DNA from: Linnemannia hyalina
Lineage: Eukaryota > Mortierellomycota > Mortierellomycetes > Mortierellales > Mortierellaceae
Direction of reading: 5' to 3'
Length of the DNA: 64,000 nt
Assembly (NCBI GenBank): GCA_019671135.1
Contig: JAHRHY010000013.1
Location: 806,001 to 870,000 of the forward strand
Made by a program: the position numbers and the translations under genes. The notes below the pieces were generated by a model, which had not been told where the DNA came from, ran no database searches, and saw only the letters and a list, made by a program, of their open reading frames with translations. This document shows positions 32,503 through 45,063 of the stretch, piece by piece; within the stretch, counting starts at the first letter, position 1; each line of letters opens with the position of its first letter.

Positions 32503-33070
32503 GTGAGAAAGTAATGGCGTGGGATCCCCATCCCCGACCCGGCCAAGGCCGACCCCAAGACGAACAGCATAGTATGTGGGAATGGTACGGATGTGAACCA
32601 CATTCATATTAGTTTTGCTCAGTCGGTTTCTGATATCGACAAACAAGATGGCGAATGTGGAAAGAAAAGGCCCTAGTGTTTGAATGAGCCATTCGTTTGG
32701 TTCATTAGAGATATCATAGGAGCACTTTGGCTTGAAGAACTATTGACCAACAAGAACAAACAAAGGGAGATCCCTTTTTCTTTTTCCGAAGTTAACGCCA
32801 CTCACATCTCTCTCCTTCTTCTCAATCTCTCTCGTGCCTAATTGCATTAGCTCAAAGGCAAGAAGAAAGAAAGTAACAGGGAAAGAGACAGGATGGGCTG
32901 CATAAATGTGGATGGGCCATGCGGCTCGCCATGCAAAGTTGCAAACCCATAGATCAGTAGACCCTTAATGCAGTCAGTCCCCTTTCCTTCTCTCCTTCTA
33001 TCTCACCCCCTCTTGCTCATTCTCTCGTTGCTCTCATACTATCATACTACGAAAGAAAGACAAGCGCACG

Positions 33071-33104
<34 letters not shown>

Positions 33105-33110
33105 TTTTTC
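33071..33110 (+). repeat. CT dinucleotide run followed by poly-T
   Basis: Thirteen CT units pass directly into a T run, about 490-520 bp before the preferred GH17 start. It is the densest part of the pyrimidine-rich leader. Confidence 0.9.
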
Positions 33111-33595
33111 TAATTGACCAATTAGTCCCTCCTTCTCTTGCAGGCCAGAACGACATCTTCCAGTTCATCCGTATAGCGTAGCTTTACAAGCAACCTCTGA
33201 AGGAAGAAAAGAAAGGGTCGGTCGAGTTCGTTTTGTTTTGGCTGTTGTTGTCGTTGAGTTGACTCCTAGGCTGAGACATATCCCTTTTCCTCCCTCCCTT
33301 TCCCTCTGCCCTTCACGTTATGGTTCTCACCAATCGGAGCACATCGTTCGTTGGGCCAAACTTGCCGCCTCGACTGGACTTGGACTTGATTAAGTTGACT
33401 GCATTGTCCAACGAGCTGGCTCCCCTATTCCTATCTACGAAACCCTACAAAGAGAGGCCCCGCTTCTCTATCCTTTTCTTTTGTTTTTTGTTTGCAACCA
33501 CGCTCACCAAAAACGCGCGGATCGTACCTCGCCTCACCCAATCATCCAACTACAAACAACACGTTCTAGCACGCTCCACTCTCATATCCATAATT

Positions 33596-35709
33596 ATGGA
33601 TCCACGCAATTATAACCACTCGGGGGTCCCGCCTCAGCCCTACATCGAGACCCTTCAATCCGACACACCCTCGCACCTCTATCCATTCAGCCCTTCAGAT
33701 AACCAGGATGAGATACAGCACGTCCCCTACACTGTTGACAGACCTGCTCCCACCGCCGTCACCGCCAATCCTCACAACTTTCCTCAACAGCAACAGCACT
33801 TTTATGAACAGCATCACAACCCCATCATTTACAATGTAACTGACAACAACAACATCAACAGTAACAACGATAACTTTTCTGGAGCGGGAGTGGGACACGC
33901 AGTTGGAGAAGGTCACAACAATACAGCCTTTCATTCTTTGACTGCATCCTCTGCATCTTCGACAGTCCAAGACTCGTCGATTGTCACATCCATTCTCCCA
34001 CCCTTCTCGTCAAGCTCCGTCCCAGGACCAGCAGAACCAGCGGCCGTCGCATCCACAATCACCAGCTCTACCCATCAGTCCTTATCCTTCATGGATTCGA
34101 TCTTCAAAAAGAAACACCGCCGTCGCCAATCCGCCTCCGTCCCTGGTTGGGACTCTGACGACGACGAGGTCATGGATCGTACCACCGTCGCACCCTCCGA
34201 ACACCCCTCTCATCCCTCTTCTTCTTCACAGGACCGGATGACGAGTGAAAAGAGCGTCTGGCTTCAGAAGGAACACGGCAAACAAAAGCGAGTCAAAATT
34301 TGTATCTGTGTCGGTGTCGTCGCCTGCTTTATTGTCCTCGGTGCCATCCTCGGATTCACCTACAAGGAGCAGTGGACCCGCCACGACTACAGCAACATCG
34401 GCACTCGCCCCAAAAAAGGACCTCGGCCCACTTTTACACCCGGAGTAAACCCTCTTGAGCAACTCCATCAGACCATCGAGTCCACGTTCCATGTCAACAC
34501 CACCATCATCCCCGACCCGAACCTCCACAAGGTCTTTTACGGCATCGACTATACACCTCGCGGATCCCAGGAGCCTGATTGTAGAGTCAACCTGGGCAAT
34601 GTGATTGAGGACGTCAAGGTCATTTCACAGTTGACCACCCGGATCCGACTCTATGGTATGGCCTGTAGTCAGGCCGATGATGTGATGAAGGCCCTCCAAT
34701 ACCTCGATCTGCCCGACATGCAGGTCATTTTGACGCTTTGGGTCGACAACAACAAAGCCTCATGGGAGAAGCAGACTCGCTCATTCTGGAACCTGATCGA
34801 CAACAGCCTGATCATGGACGCTGGCACCTACACCTCGGACATGCTCCACGAACAAGCCGTCCAGTCCGCAGACACGATCACCATCTCTAAGGTCGCCTCT
34901 CGCATCATCGGCATCTCTGTCGGAAACGAGGTCCTCTTCCGAAACGAAGATCCAACCAATAAGGAGGACCACGTCTCCCTCGAGACCCTTGGCGCATACA
35001 TCCAGGAAATCCGTGGCGGGCTCAGTGACAGGGCTGCATCTACCGCATTGTCCTCGAACCCGACCTACAGTGCGCTCGGTCAACAACTGACGCAGATCCC
35101 TATTTTCTCTTCGGATCTGGGCAGGAATGCACATCAGATTGTAGACGAGGTCGATTGGGTGTTGTCGAACATCCATCCGTTCTTTGCGTATACGTCTGCG
35201 AGCAAAGCGGCTGATTGGGCATTTGCCAACTTTAAGGATGAGACCCTGAAGGCAGCCCGTGGTAAACCGGCCATGATCTCCGAGGTCGGATGGCCTAGTG
35301 GTCCCAGCTCCGCCGCCCTGGGTAAGTTTCCTTTTTGGACCATGCTACTTTTTTTCTCTGATCAGTGATCCGCGTGTATCAGTCTGTGTGAAACAACAGG
35401 AAAGCCTCAGATCGAAACACGTTGCATAATGATACATCTCTCCAATTGTGTTCTGACAGGGCGCCGCCCCACTCCTGCTACATTTGCCTATCTCTCTCCG
35501 GCACCCAAATAGGCCCAGCCGTGCCATCGGTGGAGAACCTGCAGACGTTCGTCAACACATGGGTCTGCCAGGCCAACATGAAGAACGTACCCTATTACTA
35601 CTTTGAGGCCTTTGACGAGCCCTGGAAGAACTCGATCAATCCCCGCGAGTCCCAATGGGGTCTCATGACCGTCGACCGCAAACTCAAAGTCACCATCCCC
35701 AATTGCTAA
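33596..35709 (+). CDS. GH17 glucan endo-1,3-beta-glucosidase, type II membrane form
   Basis: Two exons: 33596-35321 and 35513-35709 (640 residues); intron 191 nt, GTAAGT to ATAG. I chose ATG 33596 (MDPRNYNHSG). The frame is open back to ATG 33320, giving 92 more residues, but that stretch looks like a pyrimidine-rich leader. A disordered Gln/Asn/Ser-rich N-terminal tail and a basic KKKHRRRQSAS patch precede one transmembrane helix at about residues 233-257 (ICICVGVVACFIVLGAILGF). The GH17 domain (about 300-640) has FYGIDYTPRG, TRIRLYG, GISVGNEVLF with the likely acid/base Glu445, and SEVGWPSG with the likely nucleophile Glu563. It ends in an FEAFDEPWK block. It probably remodels beta-1,3-glucan at the cell surface, anchored by its N-terminus. 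Confidence 0.9.
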
Positions 35710-36181
35710 AGAACTGATCTGTTGCATCGGCATCATCTTGTCATTTTTTAATCGTACACTACAATTTATCATAGGGCACTACCTCATTGTAGCAACACCG
35801 CCAAGCACTCCATATTCGTCATAGCTACTTGTTATTTACCGCTTACAACCACTCTGTACACTTCCTTGGCGACCTAATAATACATATCCTTAATAGTTCT
35901 CTTTCCTTGTATTTCTCTCCTTGGTACCTATCTGATCGATGAACAACGTGGCTAGCCTGCTTGCTTGCTAATCACAATCAAGAAACCAAAACAAAAAAAA
36001 AACAAAAAAAGGGCCAAAGGCGTGTATCTGTAATCTGTTTGTGTGCTTTAGTGGAGATGGTGGTGGTGGTGTTGGCGAACATAACCACACAGCTATCACA
36101 CTCATTCCTTGTGATTGTTGTACAACCTTGTTTTGTTTGTCATTGTTGTTGTTTGTCTCGATCTTCTACAAGTCTAAAAAA

Positions 36182-36215
<34 letters not shown>

Positions 36216-39200
36216 GGTCCTCCTCGAGTGACCCTACTAGTGCCTTGAGACCACACACATTCAACCCTTTTCACCTCTCACCCTCTTTTTTGTTGACAAG
36301 TTTTGGGTGAGATTTGAGATCGAAAAGGGTCAAAAAAAAAAATGAGTTCCAAAAAAAAATATGTAATAAGCGGCATAGCGTCATCGCTCACATACTCGTA
36401 CAATAAAGGAGACAAAGATGGGGCTCGATTGCGTGAGGGAGGGATGGATTTGGGAACAGGGAAGAAAAAAAAAAGGTCCGAAGAACAACGTGGGTTGCCA
36501 TAGCACGTTTTCTCGCCCCTTCTCCTCCACATGACCCCTTCCCATTGTACTCCTTCTTGTACCCCCACCCACCCCCTTCCGTTTTGTCATACCATACCAT
36601 CCCATCCTCACGCCGATGATGCCTCGTCAGTTGCGCAACCATGCAAAGCATGTACGCTAAAAGTAAAGAAGAAAGAAGAGAAAACAAAAGCAAATAAGGA
36701 GGAAAGGAAGGAATAGGATACCCGGTCCCAATTGCGCGCATAACAAAAAGAAAAAAAGAACACATGCGAACCCATTGATGACCCATTTGCAGTCATCTTG
36801 CAAAAAAATACCCATGGAGCAAAGCAATTGAGAGGTCTCATCCTTCGCTTCCGATTTGTGCGACCTTATGATCACCTCCTCCCAATCTCATTCCCAGCAC
36901 CCCCCCCCCCTACCATACCATTCGACCCTTTTTCTCTCATGGAAGCCAATACCTTTGCTTGAACACCCTCCCCCCCTTGTTTTTGTTCATTGTTCAAAAC
37001 CCTTGCTTTTGGTTCGAGTCAACAAGAGTAGTGGATCATAACCACATACAGAGAGAAGAGGAATAGCGTGAAATGAACACAAGAAAAAAAAAGCAAAGTA
37101 AATAGGAGATCAGGCGTCCACTTTCGACATCATCGTCATCATCGTCAAGGGGGACTCGACTAGGCAGGGGGTAAAGTGAAAGGAAGAAAAGCCCTTTTCT
37201 CTTCACTTCTCTATTTTTCCCGCCTTTCGTGTTGTTGCTTGTTTTTATTGGCAAAAGTGGAGGGCGTTTTACTGCTATGATACACTAGATAGACATTCTT
37301 CTTGTTATGCTTGTGTTAGTTTCGTTGGTTATTTCTCATGCCATGTATGTTTGTATGTAATGGGTTGTGGAAAAGCGACAACAGGTTATGCGGGGGTTAT
37401 GCAAAAAAAAAAAAAAAAAACTCAAGTAACGCAAGGCTCAGATCGGACAACAAAGTACTTGCCGAGGGGGGCTATCTTTTCCAGAGGGAACCAGCAGCCT
37501 ACCTGCCAGATCATCTCGATTAGGTCCTTTCCAGTCGTGCTTACAGCCCCCTCAGGTGGGAAATGGGAAGAAGGGAAGGGGGGAGAGAGAGTGGGAGGAA
37601 GGAAGGGAGAAGGATTGGACCACGCACTCATGTGAGCCATGATTGCTAACCTTATCCTCTTGGCCACTTTTGTTTTTGTTTTGTTTTTCGCACATCGCCT
37701 TCTCTCTCTCTCTCTCGTTCTGTCTGGATATGCTTATCAAGAGAACGAGAGAGAGCGAGAAGGGAAGGAAAGAATTGGACCCTTTCTGTCCTTCGTCGTC
37801 CTCCATGGTTCATTTTTTTCGCGTGCCTTCTCTCTCTCTCCTCGCCCAGTATCCCTCTTGCAGATATATGCGCAATCAAGCCGAATGGTCTCCTTCCTTC
37901 TCTGTCTCTCTCTCTCTCTTTATTTCGAATGCAGCAATGCAAAAAAAAAAGAGGATGATCCGATGACAAAGGTAGGGGTAAGGGAAGAGACAAGGGTGGG
38001 CTTGGGGTATCAATGGACGGGCACAAACAAAAGGCGAGCTGAGTGGAGTGGAGAGAGCAAACAGACAACAGTAAAAAAGCAAGGTGTGCAAGATTCGGTC
38101 ATCGTAACCATACATGGGCATAGGAAAGCGATACATGTCATCAAGTACTAGTGGCACAAGAAAAAACTGTCTTTTTGTTGCAAAGCATTGCGAAAATGGG
38201 CTGGCCGGATAGACATGGCAGGGCGGGTTTGAACTTTGAACTTTTGTCAGTCCTACACTGCACTTTCCTCTCACTGAGATCACGTAGAAAACCTTTTTTT
38301 TTTGACATCCAGCAAGGCTGGTGATGCCCAATGCCAAGGTTGCACAACAAAAAAAGAAAATTGCTTTTCGGGAAGAACCATATGGAGGCAGAGAATGGGA
38401 GTGGTGATCACGTTGGACAACCATAGCGCTCTTTCTTACAAACCCATCTTGTCAGCCAGCGGCAATCCTCTCCCATTCTCCTCCCATCAGGGTTTGCTGC
38501 CTTTGAAAAATCTTCTTTTCTCATTCAACGGAACCAAAAGGTAAAATATTCCTGAAGGCGAATGGGCTATGGCACTCAAGGACCAGAAGCGAAGGTAGCT
38601 AGAATTCCTTCCACCAACATCATCATCTGTCATCTGCCATCCATGGAATAGTTGCCGAGAACAAAGTCTTGAATTCCTCCTCATTTCCTTTTCCTCCTTC
38701 ATCTTCCTCCTTCCCTTCGAAAGACGAACCAATTGAAATGTTGTCTGTATTTTTTGTATCACAGAATACAATGCAGGGGTGGCAGAGACGAAGAGGAGAT
38801 GGGAACTTGACAGTTACCGATCAAATAGAAAAATAACAACATACCTATCCAATGCAATGCTATATGTCTTGTGTAAGCGTTGTTGTTACTCTTGGAGACT
38901 CTTCTGGCTAGAGAAAAATGTACGTCCATTCTTTGTTCTACTCTTTCTTGAGTTCTTTTTCTTTTGTGTCGCCATAACTCAACCTTCACGCCTCTTCCTC
39001 CACTTGACGGACTGAACCAAAGGATAGGGAAGCACAAGGAGTGGTTCAAACCCTTTTTTGGACTATCGTCTAGTGTTTGCCTCCAAAAATGTTCATGATC
39101 CTTAACATAATGAGAGCATATCCCTTTTTTTTCTTGTTCTCGAGACGCCATCGTGAATGTGATCAAGTCCTTTTGTTGAGCAAGCCAAGCTTGCGCTTCC

Positions 39201-42200
39201 TCAAATGACTATCGGTTTCTTGTTCGCGTTCGATGAGCCCATAGTGATTGAATATGTCAGGCTAGCAAGAAAATTGCAAGGGTTCTTTTGTCTCCTGCTT
39301 CATCTTTTTATTCTCCACATCCTCCCCGCGTGCCACCACCAAGTGGAACAACCACCACCGACTCACCTAAAAAAAAGGGTTTTGTTTGATCCCTGTTCAC
39401 GAAGGATAGCAACAAAAACGCAAGGTGTCATGTAAGCTAATCGATCGATTGCAGAGTACAGGACAGTGCGGTATAGGTAATATTGCATTTAACTGGCAAA
39501 AAGGTCATTTAAAAATATTTCATTGTGGTGGCTATAGTATTTTGTCCTGGGCACCTAAAAGAAAAGGTCGACCTGGGGCATCTTCCATGCGTCAGTCAGC
39601 GAACAGTGAGTCAACTTGAGGGAAAGCAAATGACGACCCTTTTTTTCATGACCTTAACAGGACCAAGATTGTTGGCGACGTCTACTGACTAGCCCACGCT
39701 TTTTTTTTGAGTCCCTGTCTGTGCTCATTTTTCTTCGCACGTTGTTTTTTCGATACATTCTTGTTCTCGAGCCACAACGAGTCATGGATGACGAAGAGGG
39801 CATGGGACCCTTCCTCATCGAGCTGGGTAACCTTGCCTGATGACTCTGTTATTGTTGAGTAACGCGAATTATGATCCACGAGAAGAAAGGATTGCATCCT
39901 GGATTAGGACATGAAGAGCGCATTCAAGGCAGATGAGGTCTCTTCTTTTTCTTCTGTTCTTCAGTTCTTTGCCTACCGTCTCTGTAAGTCGTTCTTGCTC
40001 TTTGTCCAACGATGGACGGTGGAAGGAAGGAAGGAAGGGATAACCCGCTGCACCCGACTACCGCCCCTCTCAACATCCCAGAAAACGGACATGACCCATA
40101 CGCTGTAGAAGAGAACGAAGAGGCGTAAATCAAAAGAAAAGAAGGGCTATGGGATGGGTGGCAGGTGGGGTGGTGTGGATGAGGATGGATGGGTTGCCGG
40201 AGTTTTTCTGTGAGATATACCGTATTCTATCTTTATGTGCATGCAATTGAATAACGCAATGAGGGTTTTGGAAGGGATGGGATGGACACATGCTGTCCTT
40301 GTCTTGTCTGCCTTGTCTTGTCTCTGTCTGCCTGTGTGTGTGTTGCTCCCTTAGTTCTCGCGATAGTGTTCAATTCAATCCTTCGTCGTTATTTTATCGA
40401 TCAAAAATCCAATTCTTGCGTGCCGTCTGTTCTCGTTACTACCCACACCCATTGCCCTCTCTTGCCCTGTGTTGTGCAATCCACTAATCCCTCCCCTCTC
40501 CTTTCTCTCCTCTCTCCCCCTTCATGCGGTACTCGCTGTTCAGCACAAAGAAATGAGGGCGTGTTTCCTTTTTCTTGTTTTTTTTTCTTCCCGTCGACCC
40601 AAACCTACGTGCGCTCAATGACACCTTTCTCCTTCGGGCATCGCTCTGTTGTCTTGACAAGTATGTGCGTCTATCGATGTCGGAGATGTCTTGTCATGTT
40701 GTTGTTTGTGCTCTTGAATGTTTGAATGTAGGGCGTCCCTATTCTCTCCTTTTTGTCTGTCCAGTGTCCTCCATATAAATGCGTCGCCATGTTCGACGAT
40801 CGCCCCTCTCTTTTTTCTCTCTTTCTTCTTGTTCTTCAACTATCTTTCCTTCTTCAAAAGTCTCCCTTTCTCAGTTTAACCTGACTTTTTTTTTCTCTTC
40901 TTTTTTTCTGTAACCCTCGCGCTCGCTCAAAACTATAGACATATCTCGACACTTACCCCATCCTCCTCCCCTTTGATCCATCCACTTCTTTCAACCCAAT
41001 CCCAAAATTCCTTCTCTCTTTCAAACGTTTATCCTCCAGAATTTCGAGGCAAAGGAATCAAACAATAACACCAAGTACGCCTTCAATAACTCACACCTTC
41101 GTTTGTTCCCTATCCGCCTTTTTTAATACACCTCCCCATCTTCAACTATCCCAATGGCTCAAACACGACACAGACAGACGGATAATCATCGTCACCTCCC
41201 CTCAATATCATCATTGGTCTATATCCATCGCATTCACACCATTGACACGTTATTTAACGATAATGGCAAGGCACAAATGGCTTGATGCCATAGAAATAGA
41301 ATTCTAAAGAACTGACAAGTGGGCACCCAACCACCACCACCATGTTCCACCACTTGTTTCTGTGCGATCCCACCCTGTCCCAACTCTCTATCCCTTCCTT
41401 TCCTCCCCCTTGGGCCACCACCACCTCTGTGGTTTCCCCTCTGCTATGCTAACCAGCTCATGGCTGTGGTATGGCGTGGGTTCATCCCGCATCTCACCAA
41501 GGGTGTGTTTCTTTGACGGGCACATTGATCTTCCTATAAAGACACCCCGCCTCCTTGCCTGTCTTTTTTTCTCTTCTTCCTTTATTCCCTTATTCTTTAC
41601 CCTTCATTCACCTATACTCTTTAATCACCTAATCACTAATCACTGAGACTTGTAAAGTTCCTCCTCCCAGATCAATCAGTCAATGTATGATATTTTCCGC
41701 CTCATTTGATCAATTACTTTTATCAGTATCCGCTACGGCAATTGTTAGCTGTTCTCTGTCCCCTTCACGAGGTCGGTGTTGCTTCTGGACTCCTGCCTCA
41801 ATCTCCTTCCATTGTTCCCTTCTTTCCTCTTACTTCCATTGTCATCATCCGACTTGGTTATTGCTCTGTTACCTTCCTCTCTCCCTCTTCCTGTCTGTCT
41901 GTCTGTCTGACTTCACTTCCCACCCTCTCTCCTTCCTCCCCTTTGCCCTTTCTTTGATTCCTCCTGACTCCTGCACCGGGCCCGTTATTGTCTTTACGCC
42001 CTACGTTAGGCTCTTCCAACAATAATAAGAAAAGGGGTGGTGGAGTGGAGATGTTGCTAGACTCCTCGCTCCCGCCTCTTCTGCAGAAAAAAAGACAACG
42101 ACATTTTCATCATTGTACATGCGTATTGACACCCTGTCTTTTTTCCCTTTTGTTTCTTTTTCCTTCCCTTTTCGTTTAAATAGAACCACTTATCCACGAC

Positions 42201-42368
42201 AACCCCCGCTCTCTTTCGATCGTAACACAACTTGACCCCCTTCGCCCTCTACAACAACCTCACACCAACACCAACCAAACAACGACAACTTCGCCTGCTC
42301 TCTTTCTTTCCAACACCAACAACTACACCTACACACACACACACATACACCCACACATCAAGAGTGAA
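35710..42368. other. 6.7-kb spacer without recognisable genes
   Basis: All open frames are short or low-complexity. Plus-strand purine-rich patches lie at about 36.66-36.71, 37.56-37.61 and 37.97-38.07 kb. From about 40.3 kb to the next start the plus strand is mostly pyrimidine-rich. Runs: T31 at 36184-36214, A18 near 37403-37420, C11 near 36900. TATAAA-like sequences occur at about 40772 and 41534 but cannot be called promoters with confidence. An AC microsatellite (42330-42345) ends 23 bp before the next start codon. Non-coding RNA genes are possible but I see no structure to support one. Confidence 0.55.
36184..36214 (+). repeat. Homopolymer of 31 T
   Basis: The longest homopolymer in the window, intergenic, about 475 bp after the GH17 stop. 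Confidence 0.95.
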
Positions 42369-45063
42369 ATGGCAGATATCCAGACTCAAGTGATTAAAGA
42401 GACTCAGGTCGTTGAGGAGACTCAAGAGATCGTCGTCTCCGAAGACGCCACCGCCACCAACACTTCCACCATCACCGCCACTATCATCACAGACGACGAG
42501 CCTGCCCTGACACCAGAAGTAACAGAGCCCGCACCGATTGCGCCTGCTCCTGCTCCCGTTGCTGCTCCCGCTGTCGTCATTACAGAGGTCAAGCAGCAGA
42601 GCCGACTGTCCTTGGCCTTCCAAAAGATCTCTGGAGGATGTGGTAAGTTGAACAACTATGGAAAACCTTTTTTTATTTCCATCAGGTGGTGCATCGCTAT
42701 CGCACTTGTTTGAAACGCAAGAAGGGGAGGGAACGTGTGTTTGCTTGTGTGCATGCGGAGTTGGTGTGAGGTATGGCATTGGAGGTACAACGAACACAAG
42801 GGAAACACTAAAAAGTGTCCGGCAGAAAAGGGAAAGACGACCATGCAAAACAAAAGGAGAGACCCTTGTGTTTGTCATCAGCAGCAATCAGTCGGCAGAC
42901 CCAAAAGGATATCGAGAAATGATGCCTTTTTTCACGTTCTTTACGCAGCCCTCCTATCGGGGCGTGTATCTCCCTTTTGTCCTCGAAACCCAAGGTTATT
43001 TAATTGTTTGATATCATGCCTTTGTGGTTCTCCCTTGTGTGTTTTCCCTCACTCCCAATCGTCGGCGTACAAACACCACATCTGAGAAATGAGGTTGTCC
43101 ATCACGTCAAAGATCCTTTACTCCCCCCTCCCCCCACCTTTACGTGTTCGCTCTCTCCTTTCCCTCCTGTGTCCCCACCCCTCTCCTTCTCTCCTCTCAG
43201 TCGGATGGGCAGCTGTTGTCCCCTTTTTATGAACCTTAGCAGTTCTGCTTGCTGTTCCATTTGGACCTTGCGCCTTTTCTTGCTGTGTATGCTAGTGTTG
43301 TCTGTGTGTCTAGGGGGTATGGATGAAGGACTCTTTTGTTGTTTTGGATGGTTCTTGGCGTTTTTTCCTTACTGTTGTTGTTTTCCTTCCTCCCGCGATT
43401 CTTTTGGTTCTTTTCTTTCCTTCCATCCTTTCAACGAGTTGCTTTCATTTTTAGCCTCGCCTCCCTTTCCCCCCACTTCCCTCTTCTCATTACATACATA
43501 CACTCTCACCTTCTGTTTTACTGCGCTCTTGGTTCGAACATTGCACCCTTTCGCACATTCATTCTACCGCCTCCTATATGTGCACCACAGACACACATAA
43601 ATAAAACACGTGTTCTACGACAAAGGTTAACGTGACTAACTAACTTCCTTCCTTCCCAATCGCGTTTGATAGGTCTCTGCTTCAGTCCACTCAAGAGCGG
43701 CCCCACAGATTATCATAACCTTATCGAGACCCCCACAGACGAGGAGGACGAGCCCAACCACCTTCCTGACTCGCATGACAACAACGGCAATGCTGCAGTC
43801 CCAGTCGTGATCACGGACGATTACAAGGGTGAGCATCGGGTAGAGGGCGAGATTGCTGTTGCAAGCAGTTCGACGGATAGCCATGGCTACCTTCATCGGG
43901 AGGAGGTCCACGAGAAGATCAAGAGCCGTGACTTGGCGGTCGTTGAGGAGTTTACGACAGTGATGGAGGAGCACAATGTTGTCGTCCAGGAGGAGCATAG
44001 GCAGCAGGAGATGGAGGAGGTGCAGTTCTCGACCCAGATTATCGATGCACCCGCGACGTTTGTGGAGGAGATCATTGAGGATGTTGTTGATGACTCTAGC
44101 CTCCCTATCGCCGCCGCGGTTGTTGTTGAGGCGATCCCAACGCCTGAAGTCCCCGCAAAAGCAGTAGCAGCACCAGCACTGGAGACCGTCTCCGTCCCAG
44201 TCTCACCGGCACCCACCCGCTCAAAAACCTTCTCCAAGCTCACCAAGCGTTCGACTTCCCTCACCACCTCATCATCGTCCCCCCCCTCCACATCGCCTCT
44301 TCGGGAACGACTGGGTCGGTTTGCCAAGATTATTCGTCCCAGCGAGACCAGTTCTTCGATCCATTCCAAGGTTGAGTCGCTCAAGGTCTCGACCACACCT
44401 TCGAGCCTCACCGTTGAAGATACCGTAGTCGCCACTGCCATCACCGCCGAGCCCGAGCAGAGCGCGGAGAAGAAGACAGCCGTCCCCCTGACGCCTGTCT
44501 CTCCAGTCCTCAAGGAACTCTCTGTGCCCTCTCTCCGATCCGATGCCGCCACCCCACCACTGGCCCCAGTGCCCGAGCAACACAACAACAACCGCCATAA
44601 CTCCTTGGCTGTCGATACCCTCGTTGCAAACAACACCACAACCACAACCGCCCCAGTAGCCATCCCATCATCCTGGTCCAACTCCCCCACAACCCTACAC
44701 CAGCACGAGTTCAGCACGACCTCCGGCCAGACCATCTCCCGCACCGGCCGTGCCTCAACTATGGACAGCGCCACCGAGATTGGATCCCTGAGCTCCAACT
44801 CCAACTCGAACTCTAACGAGCAGTTGTCTTCTATTGCCACCTCATCCCCCACGGGCAAGGATGGATTGAAGACCAACCGGAGGAAAAGCGTGATGAAGAA
44901 GTTGGGCAAGATTATTAACACCATGAACACCAACAGCAGGAAGAACAGTATGGATAAGGAGAGGGATAGTGCGACGCCGACAAAGAACGAGAAGCGGGTG
45001 AGTCGACAGGGCAGTTTGGCGCTGACTAGCCCCTTGGAGTCTGAGGAGAACTTTGGCCTGTAG
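42369..45063 (+). CDS. Unrecognised Ser/Thr-rich protein with long intron
   Basis: Two exons: 42369-42642 and 43673-45063 (554 residues), intron 1,030 nt (GTAAGT to ATAG). No family is recognised. The N-terminus is rich in Thr, Glu and Val (TQVVEETQEIVVSE), then Ala/Pro, then SLAFQKISGGCGLCFSPLKSG across the junction. The middle is acidic, with coiled-coil-like Glu/Gln/Val stretches (VVQEEHRQQEMEEVQ). The second half is disordered, with basic motifs: RSKTFSKLTKRSTSL, LRERLGRFAKIIRP, and near the C-terminus RRKSVMKKLGKIIN and KRVSRQGSLAL. Several RxxS and RxS sites suggest kinase regulation; membrane or cytoskeleton binding by the basic helices is a guess. ATGG start context follows an AC-rich leader. 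Confidence 0.72.
42643..43672 (+). other. 1,030-nt intron
   Basis: Donor GTAAGT and acceptor GATAG fit, with codon phase kept. It is five to ten times longer than most introns here. Its 3' half (about 43.1-43.6 kb) is pyrimidine-rich like the leaders before start codons. No internal exon is recognised. Confidence 0.65.

Larger units (their letters stand above)
28733..33595. other. 4.9-kb gene-poor spacer, purine-rich on plus over its left part
   Basis: No protein-like frame is found on either strand; the long open frames are low-complexity Ser/Leu/Phe/Pro. Roughly 28.9-31.6 kb and 32.2-32.3 kb are purine-rich on plus (pyrimidine-rich in the CK1 sense). From about 32.75 kb the plus strand turns pyrimidine-rich toward the GH17 gene. 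It contains simple repeats: GAGT at about 30553-30610, A22 at 31431-31452, TTG at 32472-32502, CT13 at 33071-33096. It is probably promoter and 5' leader sequence for the two flanking genes. Confidence 0.6.

Noticed and set aside
37006..37030. GGTTCGAGTC resembles a tRNA B box
   Set aside because: The flanking bases cannot form a T stem and no A box or acceptor stem is found at the right distance.
40282..40725. 147-codon plus-strand frame beginning MDTCCPCLVCLV
   Set aside because: Cys/Leu/Val content follows the CT-rich sequence; no family resemblance and no splice context.
43004..43600. 198-codon frame inside the 1.03-kb intron
   Set aside because: Low-complexity Ser/Phe/Leu/Pro from pyrimidine-rich DNA; it lacks acceptor and donor sites that would keep the gene frame.
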